From an uncultured bacterium (GTDB taxonomy: Bacteria; Bacillota; Clostridia; UBA1381), in NCBI GenBank assembly GCA_905215805.1, contig CAJMRL010000010.1:1-64000 (forward strand): DNA of 64,000 nucleotides. Reading direction: 5' to 3'. Positions 25,877 to 34,689 of this stretch are shown here, piece after piece; position 1 is the stretch's first letter; each line of letters begins with the position of its first letter. The position numbers and the translations under genes are program-made. Under the pieces are notes generated by a model that saw nothing but the letters and a program-made list of their open reading frames with translations, searched no databases and was not told where the DNA came from.

Positions 25877-27273
25877 CTATTTACTTTGATTGCTTTTCCC
25901 AGGAGCGACACTGCCGCCTCTATTTTTTCCTTTTCTATGCCTGAATAGTTAATCACAATAGTATGCTCCTCCGCACCATTCTTATTATGATAATATTCGG
26001 ACAGACACGATATATTTATCCCCAGTCTTTGAGCACTTTTAACAAGCTCATTATCCGACAGCTCCGTATCGAGCCTTAAAAGAAAATGCAGCCCTGAATC
26101 CTTTTCAAGTATTTCCGTTCCTTTAAACGCTCTGTTTGCAGCAATAAGCCTTAACAGCTCATCCCTTTCTTCACGATAATATCTTCGCATTCGGTTAATA
26201 TGGTTTCCAAAATATCCGCCGTTTATAAATTCTGCAAGAGTGTACTGCTCAAACGTTGAAACAGTGCAGGAATAAAACCCTAATTCCTTATAAAACCTAT
26301 CGGCTAAAGTACGTGGAAGCACCATATAGCTTATTCGTATTGTTGACGCAAGGCTCTTGGAGAATGTGTTCATATATATTACCTTATCCATTGCATCGAT
26401 ACTTCTCAATGAGGGTATCGGGCGTCCGTTAAGGCGAAACTCAGAGTCATAATCATCCTCTATTATAAAACGAGCAGGACTCTCTGCCGCCCAGCTTAAA
26501 AGCTCATACCTCCGGCTCATCGTGGTCACGATACCGGTAGGAAAATGATGCGACGGCGAAATATGAACTATATCCGCTCCGCTTTCCTTCAGCACCCCTA
26601 TATCCGCACCGCTTTCATCAAGAGGTACATATCTATAGTCAACACCGTTTGCTCCGTATACCTTTGCGATCTTCTTATACCCGGGATCTTCAACAGCAAA
26701 TATTTTGTCATGACCGAGAAGCTGAATTATAAGCCCGTAAAGATATTCAGTTCCCGAACCAATTATAATCTGCGAAGGATGAACGCGCATACCGCGAAAC
26801 TGATACAAATGCTCGGCAATCGCGAAACGCAGCTCGGAAATCCCTCCTCCCGGTGATTTGACCATAAGCTCATGCTGTTTTTCCGAAAGAACGCTTCGTA
26901 CCAGCTTCGCCCATGTTGCAAACGGAAACAAGGTATGCGGAGTACTGTTTCCGGCAAAGTCAACCTCAAATCCATTCTTTCCATCCTTGATGGACGGTTC
27001 TGTATATTCCGCCGCCGACGGAGCTGTTATATCTATATCCGAAACAAAATATCCCTTTTTAGGGATCGAATAAACATAACCGTCAGAAATAAGTAAAGCA
27101 TAAGCATTTTCAATCGTTATAGTGCTTATACCCAAATTTTTTGCAAAGGTACGCTTTGACGGCAGCCTGTATCCGGGGCATAGTTTTCCCGATAATATGT
27201 CGTTTTTTATACATCCGTAAAGATGTTCATAAAGACTCTCTGACCCTAAATCTGAGAATGAATACGTAAGCAT
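25873..27273 (-). CDS. pdxR: MocR/PdxR-type regulator (GntR winged helix plus aminotransferase domain)
   Basis: A 466-residue regulator of the MocR subfamily. Residues about 10-80 are a GntR winged helix (LYGCIKNDILSGKLCPGYRLPSKRTFAKNLGIS, adjoining blocks; TIENAYALLISDGYVYSIPKKGYFV). The rest is a fold-type I aminotransferase-like domain with FIIEDDYDSEFR and the PLP lysine in NTFSKSLASTIRISYMVLP. It is divergent from pdxS-pdxT, the usual arrangement for PdxR, which senses PLP and regulates PLP synthesis; the symbol rests on this context. The ribosome binding site AAGGAG lies about 12 bases before the ATG. Confidence 0.88.
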   Translation of the reverse strand: MLTYSFSDLGSESLYEHLYGCIKNDILSGKLCPGYRLPSKRTFAKNLGISTITIENAYALLISDGYVYSIPKKGYFVSDIDITAPSAAEYTEPSIKDGKNGFEVDFAGNSTPHTLFPFATWAKLVRSVLSEKQHELMVKSPGGGISELRFAIAEHLYQFRGMRVHPSQIIIGSGTEYLYGLIIQLLGHDKIFAVEDPGYKKIAKVYGANGVDYRYVPLDESGADIGVLKESGADIVHISPSHHFPTGIVTTMSRRYELLSWAAESPARFIIEDDYDSEFRLNGRPIPSLRSIDAMDKVIYMNTFSKSLASTIRISYMVLPRTLADRFYKELGFYSCTVSTFEQYTLAEFINGGYFGNHINRMRRYYREERDELLRLIAANRAFKGTEILEKDSGLHFLLRLDTELSDNELVKSAQRLGINISCLSEYYHNKNGAEEHTIVINYSGIEKEKIEAAVSLLGKAIKVNS

Positions 27274-27295
27274 TTTATATGTTCACTCCTTAATC

Positions 27296-27339
27296 TGACC
27301 ATATTGAATATATTTGAAATGGCAATTGAAATATGGCCA
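27296..27339. promoter_or_regulatory. Candidate PdxR operator (inverted repeat)
   Basis: TGACCATATT (27296-27305) and AATATGGCCA (27330-27339) form a 10-bp inverted repeat with one mismatch, centres about 34 bases apart. The right half overlaps the last two bases of the pdxS -35 box and enters the spacer. Its place between pdxR and pdxST suggests a binding site for the MocR-type regulator; this is inference. Confidence 0.5.
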
Positions 27340-27354
27340 CATTTGTATTATACT
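27326..27354 (+). promoter_or_regulatory. SigA promoter of pdxS-pdxT
   Basis: TTGAAA (27326-27331) and TATACT (27349-27354) with a 17-base spacer, about 48 bases before the pdxS ATG. An AAGGAG ribosome binding site precedes the ATG. Confidence 0.82.
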
Positions 27355-27402
27355 ACATTTAAATTAAATTGTAAATCAAAATTTTTTAAGGAGTAAAAGA
27401 TT

Positions 27403-28281
27403 ATGAATGCAGAAAAACAGTACCAATTAAATAAAGAGCTTGCTCAGATGCTCAAAGGCGGAGTTATCATGGACGTTACAACGCCTGAACAGGCAAAAAT
27501 CGCCGAATCTGCCGGTGCGTGCGCGGTTATGGCGCTAGAAAAGATTCCCGCCGATATAAGAGCTGCGGGCGGTGTCTCGAGAATGAGTGATCCTAAGATG
27601 ATCAGGGGTATACAGAATGCAGTCTCGATTCCTGTTATGGCTAAATGCCGTATAGGACATTTTGCAGAAGCTCAAATTCTCGAAGCAATTGAGATAGACT
27701 ATATTGACGAAAGCGAGGTCCTTTCTCCCGCTGATGATGTTTATCACATCAACAAGCATGATTTTAAGGTTCCATTTGTCTGCGGCGCAAAGGATCTCGG
27801 AGAAGCTCTGAGAAGAATTGCCGAGGGCGCTTCAATGATAAGAACCAAAGGCGAGCCCGGCACAGGAGACGTTGTTCAGGCAGTAAGGCATATGCGTATG
27901 ATGAACAGTGAGATACGCCGACTTGTTTCACTTCGCGAAGATGAGCTTTTTAATGCGGCAAAAGAACTTGAAGTACCTTTTGAGCTTGTTAAATATGTTC
28001 ACGAAAACGGAAAGCTCCCGGTTGTAAATTTTGCCGCCGGAGGTATTGCTACTCCGGCAGACGCTGCTCTTATGATGCAGCTCGGAGCTGAGGGTGTATT
28101 TGTAGGTTCCGGTATTTTTAAATCCGGTAATCCCGAAAAGCGTGCTCAGGCTATTGTTAAGGCTGTTGCAAACTTCAACGACCATAAGCTTCTTGCAGAG
28201 CTTTCCGAGGATCTGGGCGAAGCTATGGTTGGAATTAACGAGCAGGAAATTGAACTGCTCATGTCACAAAGAGGTATATGA
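27403..28281 (+). CDS. pdxS: Pyridoxal 5'-phosphate synthase subunit PdxS
   Basis: Synthase subunit of the ribose-5-phosphate-dependent PLP pathway; combines ribose 5-phosphate, glyceraldehyde 3-phosphate and ammonia from PdxT. The 292-residue protein is highly conserved: KGGVIMDVTTPEQAKIAESA, CAVMALEKIPADIR, VMAKCRIGHFAEAQILEAI, YIDESEVLSPADD, VPFVCGAKDLGEALRRIAEGA, IRTKGEPGTG, VNFAAGGIATPADAALMMQL. Lysines for the covalent intermediates lie in MALEKIPAD-adjacent blocks. It is followed by the ammonia-producing pdxT. Confidence 0.99.
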   Translation: MNAEKQYQLNKELAQMLKGGVIMDVTTPEQAKIAESAGACAVMALEKIPADIRAAGGVSRMSDPKMIRGIQNAVSIPVMAKCRIGHFAEAQILEAIEIDYIDESEVLSPADDVYHINKHDFKVPFVCGAKDLGEALRRIAEGASMIRTKGEPGTGDVVQAVRHMRMMNSEIRRLVSLREDELFNAAKELEVPFELVKYVHENGKLPVVNFAAGGIATPADAALMMQLGAEGVFVGSGIFKSGNPEKRAQAIVKAVANFNDHKLLAELSEDLGEAMVGINEQEIELLMSQRGI

Positions 28282-28283
28282 TT

Positions 28284-28838
28284 ATGACAGGAATTCTTGC
28301 TGTTCAGGGTGATTTTGCTGAACATGAAAAAGCGCTTGCCGCACTTGGCGAGGAATATTTTGAAATAAGAAAAGCACAGGACCTTGAAAAAAGCTTTGAC
28401 CGCCTTATATTGCCCGGCGGTGAAAGTACTGTGCAGTCAAAGCTCATTAAAGAGCTTGGCATGTTCGATAAACTTAAGGCGAGCATAGAGTCAGGCATCC
28501 CGGTATTTGCTACATGCGCCGGACTTATACTTCTGTGTGACAAAAGCAGCGGTGAAGACGGCTGCGCATTCCGCACAATTCCGGCAAATGTAAAACGCAA
28601 TGCCTATGGCAGACAGCTCGGAAGCTTTTATACAGAAGGCGAGTTTAAAGGGCTTGGGGTTATACCTATGGAATTTATACGCGCACCATATATCGAAAGC
28701 GTATCTGATGAGGTTGAGATTATGTCTGTTACCGATGGCAATATAACCGGAGTACGGTATAAAAATCAGCTTGCGGTATCATTTCATCCTGAGCTGTGCG
28801 ATGATACAAAAATATTTGAATACTTTCTTAATATGTAA
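28284..28838 (+). CDS. pdxT: Pyridoxal 5'-phosphate synthase glutaminase subunit PdxT
   Basis: Glutaminase that feeds ammonia to PdxS. About 184 residues, with TGILAVQGDFAEHEKAL, the oxyanion/glycine-rich LILPGGESTVQSKLI, the nucleophile cysteine in FATCAGLILL, and the triad His/Glu in VSFHPEL. An ATG at 28278 overlaps the pdxS stop (ATGA). The ATG at 28284 is better spaced (9 bases) from AAAGAGG and is preferred. Confidence 0.98.
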   Translation: MTGILAVQGDFAEHEKALAALGEEYFEIRKAQDLEKSFDRLILPGGESTVQSKLIKELGMFDKLKASIESGIPVFATCAGLILLCDKSSGEDGCAFRTIPANVKRNAYGRQLGSFYTEGEFKGLGVIPMEFIRAPYIESVSDEVEIMSVTDGNITGVRYKNQLAVSFHPELCDDTKIFEYFLNM

Positions 28839-28854
28839 ACTCTGGCAAAACAGA

Positions 28855-28891
28855 AGGCTCCGGACAAAAATATTTTCTCCGTCCGGAGCCT
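28855..28891. terminator. Hairpin between convergent pdxT and ABC permease genes
   Basis: An 11-bp perfect stem AGGCTCCGGAC / GTCCGGAGCCT with a 15-base loop. No good T-run follows on either strand, so terminator function is likely from position but not certain. The rest of 28839-28982 shows nothing else. Confidence 0.5.
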
Positions 28892-28982
28892 CAAAAATAT
28901 GTTATCAATATCAGGAAGGATAAACCTATTCAAAATATCTATTTACTCAAATTTAATCTTATATATTCTATTCTTTAATATA

Positions 28983-31313
28983 TTATAATTCATTTATAGT
29001 ATCTGTTATAGCTGTATTTCTGATCCGCTTTGAAGGATTATATACAGCTGCGGCAGATGATAAAATCATAATTAATAATATTACCGCTACCGTTATAACC
29101 GGCACTGTCCATGTGTCTCCCCAATAATCTGTTACAAGCTTTTCAAACAAAAACCTGTTAAGCGGCAGACCCAAACCACAGCCTACAATACAGCCTGACA
29201 ATGCGTAGGTTACCGTCTCAGCTGCTATCATTTTTATAATCTGACGGACGTCCATACCAACAGCTCTCATTGCGCCGTATTGTTTTATTCTCGCAGATAC
29301 ACTCATCGAAATACTGTTTATAATATTAAACACAGCTATCAAAGCGATAATCGCCAAAAATCCATATACAAGCAGACTGAATGCCCAGTACGTGCCTGTA
29401 GTTTCACGATTTGTTTCTCGTCTGTCGGAGAATAAATATTCAGCGCCCGCCAAATCACGGATTTCATTTACGTCTGTGTCTGACGCATTACCTGTAAGCT
29501 GTATGTCTATAACCGCATAGTCCCGCTCTCCCGTCAGACGTGTAAATGTTTCCTCGGAGCAAATCACAGTAGGAGTATCTGTACTGCTGAAAGGACTGTC
29601 CGATAATACGCATGCGACCTCAAGCTGCGCCGAATCGAGCTTTATTATGTCACCAACCTCCAAGGGATTGCTTTTGTCATACACTGTCATAACATAATCA
29701 CTGTCTCCCGTAACCTTTGATAAATCGCCGCTTACAACATCCTCCTCTGCCCAGTTAAACTGATATTCTTCATATGAAATCAAATCGATTTTATCTATAT
29801 TTTTATCTGACACCGCCGGAATGCTTCCGCTGAACATTCTGCCGAAAACACGCTTTACGCCTGTTTCTCCGTTAATTTCCGTCACCATATCCCTGTCTAC
29901 GGAACAAGCACGGTCACTGCTCATAATTGAAAGATCCGGAGCATATGGTCTGAGCGGATTTATTGCATGGTGCGTCCAGTCCAAAAGTGCAGAAAAGCCA
30001 AGGAACAAAATAATACTGAGTGCAAACGAGCCTGTCATAAATATAAGGTTTTTCTTTGCCGATACTGCATGATGCACTCCGAGTGAGGTTTCAATTTTAA
30101 AAAAGCGCGTATTTGCCGCATGACGTATATTCGTTGAATTTCCCGCATTCCCGGATACTGCCGCCATAGGAGATGTTTTGGCGGCATGCTTTGCCGGAGA
30201 CTGAGCCGCAAGCAATACAGTAAGCATCCCCATAACAATTCCGCAGATAATACCAACCAAGCTTACTCCGAAAAGAGGTATATCCTCAAACTCTCCGCCA
30301 ATGCCGAACCGCAGTACAGCGCATAATCCCCATGTTATTAAAATTCCCAGAGCAACTCCTGCAGGAACGGCAGTTTTGCACCAATTCAAAGCCTCCAGCC
30401 TTACAAAACGAATAATCTGCTGCCTGCTTGCACCTATACATCTCAGCATTCCGAAAAACTGTGACCTTTCGGCAACATTACTGTTTATGCTTCCCGCAAT
30501 CATAAGCGCTCCTGCAGCAAGTATAAGTACACACAGTACCGCCGCAATAAGATAAAATCCCATTATATATGAATTGCTGCTGAAGCCTTTTATTCCCAAA
30601 ACAGCGGCATTTTCAGATATATTGTCATCAGTCCAGCCGTATTGCTGCTTCATATCGGCGATTGTTTTTCTCATATTTGTATGCTCCTTAAATTGAACAT
30701 AATATACGGGTTCAGAATCCGTATTGCCATTGAGCGAGCATACCTTATTAAATGCCTCCAAATCCATAAATACGCCTACCGCGTCATACTGCAGCATAGA
30801 CGAAGTATCCTCTGCAAATCCGGATACCGTATAGTCAAAGCTGCCGGACGGTGTATTTACGGTAACAGCATCTCCAATATTTATGCTGATAACATTTTTT
30901 ACATTGTCAGTAAGTACTATTTCCCTATCATTTCGCGGAAAATTTCCCTCTGTAAGACAGTTCATCATATCTGTTACCAAAGGCTCTTCGACCCCGCATA
31001 AAGCCGCCTTTTTTCCGCCGATGTAATAGTCCTCGTTGATTTTATAATTTATCACATCATACCATGACGCCGCAGCCACATCTGAGCGCGAACCTATAAG
31101 CTCTGTATCGCTTTTAGGTATATTTTTCAGCATGATATGCCAATTTCCATGTTCTTTTATCAGGCGGTTTCCTTCCATTCTGATGCCCATATCAGCCATA
31201 CTGAAAATTGCCGTTACAAGAAACACCGATATTATAATACAAAAAAGCGTCATTCGATTTTGACGTCTGTGAACATGCGCGGAAATAGGAATAAGGCTAA
31301 GATAGCTTTTCAT
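28983..31313 (-). CDS. FtsX-type ABC transporter permease
   Basis: A 776-residue permease with two FtsX-like halves. A first transmembrane segment (residues about 22-42) is followed by a large extracytoplasmic domain. A cluster of membrane segments at about 255-375 contains the FtsX motif FFGMLRCIGASRQQIIRFVRLEALNW (adjoining blocks). A second extracytoplasmic domain follows, then three C-terminal segments with YGAMRAVGMDVRQIIKMIAAE. It pairs with the ATPase gene upstream (4-base overlap) and with a two-component system. Such modules often sense or resist cell-wall-active compounds; the substrate here is unknown. Confidence 0.88.
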   Translation of the reverse strand: MKSYLSLIPISAHVHRRQNRMTLFCIIISVFLVTAIFSMADMGIRMEGNRLIKEHGNWHIMLKNIPKSDTELIGSRSDVAAASWYDVINYKINEDYYIGGKKAALCGVEEPLVTDMMNCLTEGNFPRNDREIVLTDNVKNVISINIGDAVTVNTPSGSFDYTVSGFAEDTSSMLQYDAVGVFMDLEAFNKVCSLNGNTDSEPVYYVQFKEHTNMRKTIADMKQQYGWTDDNISENAAVLGIKGFSSNSYIMGFYLIAAVLCVLILAAGALMIAGSINSNVAERSQFFGMLRCIGASRQQIIRFVRLEALNWCKTAVPAGVALGILITWGLCAVLRFGIGGEFEDIPLFGVSLVGIICGIVMGMLTVLLAAQSPAKHAAKTSPMAAVSGNAGNSTNIRHAANTRFFKIETSLGVHHAVSAKKNLIFMTGSFALSIILFLGFSALLDWTHHAINPLRPYAPDLSIMSSDRACSVDRDMVTEINGETGVKRVFGRMFSGSIPAVSDKNIDKIDLISYEEYQFNWAEEDVVSGDLSKVTGDSDYVMTVYDKSNPLEVGDIIKLDSAQLEVACVLSDSPFSSTDTPTVICSEETFTRLTGERDYAVIDIQLTGNASDTDVNEIRDLAGAEYLFSDRRETNRETTGTYWAFSLLVYGFLAIIALIAVFNIINSISMSVSARIKQYGAMRAVGMDVRQIIKMIAAETVTYALSGCIVGCGLGLPLNRFLFEKLVTDYWGDTWTVPVITVAVILLIMILSSAAAVYNPSKRIRNTAITDTINEL

Positions 31314-31993
31314 TCACGGCACCTCCCAAAATCAGTCAATATACCGTCCGATATTTGCAGTACCCTGTCGGCAGTCCCCGCTATAGAGCGGTTATGCGTG
31401 ATCATTATGATTGTCTGCTCATATTTTTTTGACGCCTCTCTCAGCAGAGCTATTACCTCGCTGCTGTTTTTCGTATCCAGATTTCCTGTCGGTTCATCTG
31501 CAAGTATCAGTGAAGGGCGCGTTATCAATGCCCGACCTATTGCCACTCTCTGCTGCTGTCCGCCGCTAAGCTCACGCGGCAAATGTCTTCGCCGATCCTG
31601 CAGATTCAATACTGTTAAAATTTCCTCCAAATGTGCTTTATCCGGCTTTTGATAATCAAGCAGTACCGGAAATACTATATTCTGCTCAACATTCAGCTCC
31701 GGAATCAAATTAAACGCCTGAAAAACGAAGCCTATATTTCTGCGCCTAAAAATTGTCAGTTTGCTGTCCTTCATTGAAAAAATATCTTTGCCGTCAATAA
31801 ATACCTTGCCGGAGGTAGGCGTATCGAGCGCACCTATCATATTCAGGAGCGTTGATTTTCCTGAGCCGGATTCACCGACCACCGCAACAAATTCTCCCTT
31901 CGGCACCGAAAAGCTGACATTCTTTAACGCACGCACGGCTGCCTCACCTTTGCCGTAGGTCTTGCTTACTTGTTTTACTTCTAATAAATTCAT
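31310..31993 (-). CDS. ABC transporter ATP-binding protein (LolD/MacB/BceA-like)
   Basis: A 227-residue ATPase. Walker A is GESGSGKST, Q-loop region IGFVFQAFNLIPELNVEQNI, signature LSGGQQQRVAIGRAL, Walker B LILADEPTGNLD, switch IIMITHN. The DEPTGNLDTKNS block is typical of ATPases that partner FtsX-type permeases. It overlaps the permease by 4 bases and follows the histidine kinase gene by about 60 bases, so it probably belongs to the same operon. Confidence 0.94.
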   Translation of the reverse strand: MNLLEVKQVSKTYGKGEAAVRALKNVSFSVPKGEFVAVVGESGSGKSTLLNMIGALDTPTSGKVFIDGKDIFSMKDSKLTIFRRRNIGFVFQAFNLIPELNVEQNIVFPVLLDYQKPDKAHLEEILTVLNLQDRRRHLPRELSGGQQQRVAIGRALITRPSLILADEPTGNLDTKNSSEVIALLREASKKYEQTIIMITHNRSIAGTADRVLQISDGILTDFGRCRE

Positions 31994-32054
31994 AGTATAA
32001 ACACCTCTTTCTGTATAGAAAGAATATCATATATACCCTACATTAAGATGAATT

Positions 32055-33098
32055 TCAGCCTACAATTTTGTAGGAATCAAAAAATTTATGATAAACGATG
32101 TCCCCCCTCCCCAGTTCACTGTTAACCTCAATAGTTCCGTTATGCGCTTCAATAATTGCTTTTGCAAGCGGCAGACCAAGTCCTATCCCCTGAGTATCCT
32201 TTGAATAACGGCTGCGGTAAAATCTTTTAAAAATATGGTATAGATCCTCGGGATGGATGCCGCTTCCATTATCTTTTATTATTATCTGAACCACCGATGC
32301 AAAACACTCCCATTTAATACTTATACAATCTCCTTTTTCAGTATGGTCAAGAGCATTTTTAACAATATTGTCTATCGCTTCAATCAGCCAGTTTCTGTCA
32401 CACAATAAATCTACGTTTCTATTGCCCGATAAACTGATTTTCTTTCCTTCCTTCTCGGCACGAAATGAAAAATGTCTTTTCACACTTTCCATAATTTCAG
32501 AAATATTCTCCATTTTTTTATCTATAACTATCGTCCCCGCATCAAGCTTGGTAATTTTCAAAAGATTTTGCACAAGCGTTTCTATTCTGTCAAGCTCTTG
32601 TTCGGAAAGCTGTGCAAACTCCTGAATCGCAGGAAAATTCTCTGACTCATCCTGCAAAATACCGTTATAAATATTAAGAGCTGTAAGCGGTGTCTTTAGC
32701 TGATGAGAAATATCAGATATTGTGTCCTTTAAAAATTCTTTTGACTTCAATTCATTTTCCGCATGAGCATTCAAGGTTGACGCTAAAGAATTTATTTTGT
32801 GAAACAGCTTATTAAGCTCGCCCTCCTCATCACACTCAATTCGGACGTTTTGATTGCCGGAAATATATTGCGTAATTTTCGCTGACGCATCTGCAATAAT
32901 TTTGTTCTGCACCTTTAAATATATATAACAAGCCATTAGTATTAACAGCCCCATACACAAAGAGCATATAAAAATATAAATATCTGCATTTTCAAATTCA
33001 AAGCATATTAAAACCGCAGAGATTACGACAAACACCGATATAAGGCTTAATATTGCGATAAACAGAGCCTTTGTTATTTTATCCGTCATTATTTTCAT
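32055..33098 (-). CDS. Sensor histidine kinase
   Basis: Membrane sensor kinase of 347 residues. Two transmembrane segments lie within residues 10-60 with almost no extracytoplasmic loop, followed by a HAMP-like linker. The phosphoacceptor box is ISDISHQLKTPLTALNI, then an N box IDNIVKNALDHT and G boxes IKDNGSGI and GIGLGLPLAKAI. The short sensor resembles kinases that sense through a partner transporter (BceS class), fitting the FtsX-type ABC genes next door. The ATG at 33098 has GAGGTG before it; a TTG overlapping the response-regulator stop is an alternative. Confidence 0.93.
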   Translation of the reverse strand: MKIMTDKITKALFIAILSLISVFVVISAVLICFEFENADIYIFICSLCMGLLILMACYIYLKVQNKIIADASAKITQYISGNQNVRIECDEEGELNKLFHKINSLASTLNAHAENELKSKEFLKDTISDISHQLKTPLTALNIYNGILQDESENFPAIQEFAQLSEQELDRIETLVQNLLKITKLDAGTIVIDKKMENISEIMESVKRHFSFRAEKEGKKISLSGNRNVDLLCDRNWLIEAIDNIVKNALDHTEKGDCISIKWECFASVVQIIIKDNGSGIHPEDLYHIFKRFYRSRYSKDTQGIGLGLPLAKAIIEAHNGTIEVNSELGRGDIVYHKFFDSYKIVG

Positions 33099-33106
33099 AA
33101 TGCACC

Positions 33107-33790
33107 TCAATCAACAGTATTCCACTTATATCCCATACGCCGTACAGTCAATACCATTTTTGGCTTGCTCGGATCGTCCTCGATTTTAGTACGCAGCCTG
33201 CGTATATATACGGTAAGAGTATTATTGTCCACATAATTTTCACTGCAATCCCATAATTTGCTTAAAATCTGTTCAGGAGAAAGCACAATATCCGGGTTCT
33301 GCATAAATAAGCAAAGCAATTTATATTCGCTTGCCGTCAAGTCTATCTGCTTACCATTTTTATAAACCATTCCCTTTAACAGCTGCACCTTTATGCCGTT
33401 AGAATTTAGTTCCGTATCTGCTTGACTGAAATTATTGCTTCTACGAAGCAGCGCATTTATCCTTGACATGAGAACCGCCAGCTTAAACGGCTTTGTAATA
33501 TAATCATCACCGCCAATATCTAATCCCATTATTATATCTGTTTCCTCATCAGCGGCGGTAAGAAAAATAATCGGGACCTTAGATGTATCTCTTATTTTTT
33601 TGCATATATCAAAGCCCGAGCCATCCGGAAGAGATACGTCTAAAATCACCAAATCATATTTTCCGTCAGACCATATCGCATCAGCTTCAAGACAGGTCCT
33701 CGCAATATCCAATTCATATCCATGCTTTTTTACAGCAAAGGACAGCCCGTTAATTAAGCTTAAATCATCTTCAATCATCAATATCTTCAT
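33107..33790 (-). CDS. OmpR/PhoB-family response regulator
   Basis: Cognate regulator of the kinase just downstream. Of 227 residues, the receiver domain has the acidic pocket MIEDD, the phosphoacceptor aspartate in LVILDVSLPDGSG, and the lysine in YITKPF. The winged-helix effector is at about 125-225 (LTASEYKLLCLF, VYIRRLRTKIEDDPSKP, VRRMGYKW). The first 20 bases overlap the end of the GNAT gene, so the two are translationally linked. Confidence 0.96.
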   Translation of the reverse strand: MKILMIEDDLSLINGLSFAVKKHGYELDIARTCLEADAIWSDGKYDLVILDVSLPDGSGFDICKKIRDTSKVPIIFLTAADEETDIIMGLDIGGDDYITKPFKLAVLMSRINALLRRSNNFSQADTELNSNGIKVQLLKGMVYKNGKQIDLTASEYKLLCLFMQNPDIVLSPEQILSKLWDCSENYVDNNTLTVYIRRLRTKIEDDPSKPKMVLTVRRMGYKWNTVD

Positions 33791-34571
33791 TCTGCTCCGT
33801 CCTATTCATCCTGTCGACAAAATCTGCATTCTTTGCCGTCATCTCCACCCACGCCGGACGAAATCCGCTCTTTATTGCATTACGTACCGATTTAATATTT
33901 GACCATGCGGCGCAATAAAAGGGTACTTTTCCGCGTTCAACAATTTCCGCAGCAAGCAATGAAGTCAGTGAAGAGGCAATACCCTGACGGCGATATTCAG
34001 GTAAAACATCTATTCCTATCTGCCACATATCATTGCAATCCGCGCTGCATCCTGCCAGACCCACTAATTTACCATTGTCATAGGCACCCACTCCAAGAAT
34101 GTCAAGTTCACTGCGTTTTTTACACAAAGCGTTGCTCCATTGAGAACTGTATAATCCCGCAAAGTCATCTTTATAAAGCAGTCTGGTCTCATACCTGCAC
34201 GGAATTTTTTGCAGAACAGATAAATCCGGCAAAAAATATTCTGCCATAAAACAGATTCTCAGCCCAAATCCAAATATAGCATCATTTAAAACATTCATGT
34301 TTGGAGTTTCAAAACAATGCTCAACCGGATATTTGTCAATATAGTTTTTTACAACATTCTCTAATCCGGCTCTAACAGACGCCACAATATTATTTCCGTA
34401 TGATACAAGATTGCAGTCAAAAGGCAATTCCAGATACTTTCTTGCCCCGCTATTGGGCTTTGAATATACGACTTTATTTTCTTCTGATAAAAAATCCTCA
34501 GCACCGCAGTTTAAATCTATCGCCGACTGCTTCATTGCAATATTTAATATATCTTTATTTGTCATGATCAT
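33771..34571 (-). CDS. GNAT-family N-acetyltransferase
   Basis: A 266-residue protein with a C-terminal GNAT fold: LVGLAGCSADCNDMWQIGIDVLPEYRRQGIASSLTSLLAAEIVERG (adjoining blocks) carries the acetyl-CoA-binding RxxGxA motif. The N-terminal 130 residues show no familiar domain but resemble related clostridial GNATs with an N-terminal extension. It is the first gene of the unit with the two-component system and ABC transporter. The substrate is unknown. AAGGAG lies five bases before the ATG. No convincing promoter was recognised upstream. Confidence 0.85.
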   Translation of the reverse strand: MIMTNKDILNIAMKQSAIDLNCGAEDFLSEENKVVYSKPNSGARKYLELPFDCNLVSYGNNIVASVRAGLENVVKNYIDKYPVEHCFETPNMNVLNDAIFGFGLRICFMAEYFLPDLSVLQKIPCRYETRLLYKDDFAGLYSSQWSNALCKKRSELDILGVGAYDNGKLVGLAGCSADCNDMWQIGIDVLPEYRRQGIASSLTSLLAAEIVERGKVPFYCAAWSNIKSVRNAIKSGFRPAWVEMTAKNADFVDRMNRTEQNEDIDD

Positions 34572-34635
34572 AAAACTCCTTATACCGCACGAAGATCCGC
34601 ATGTATAAAGTACTCCTCAAAACAATGATTTTCTC

Positions 34636-34664
34636 TTAAGAAAAAGGACCGCAAAAGCGGTCCT
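34636..34664 (-). terminator. Terminator of the [FeFe] hydrogenase gene
   Basis: The perfect 8-bp stem AGGACCGC/GCGGTCCT with a 4-base loop is followed on the minus strand by TTTTTCTT. It lies 25 bases after the hydrogenase stop. Confidence 0.85.
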
Positions 34665-34689
34665 ATATAATACGGCGTTTTTCAAATTA

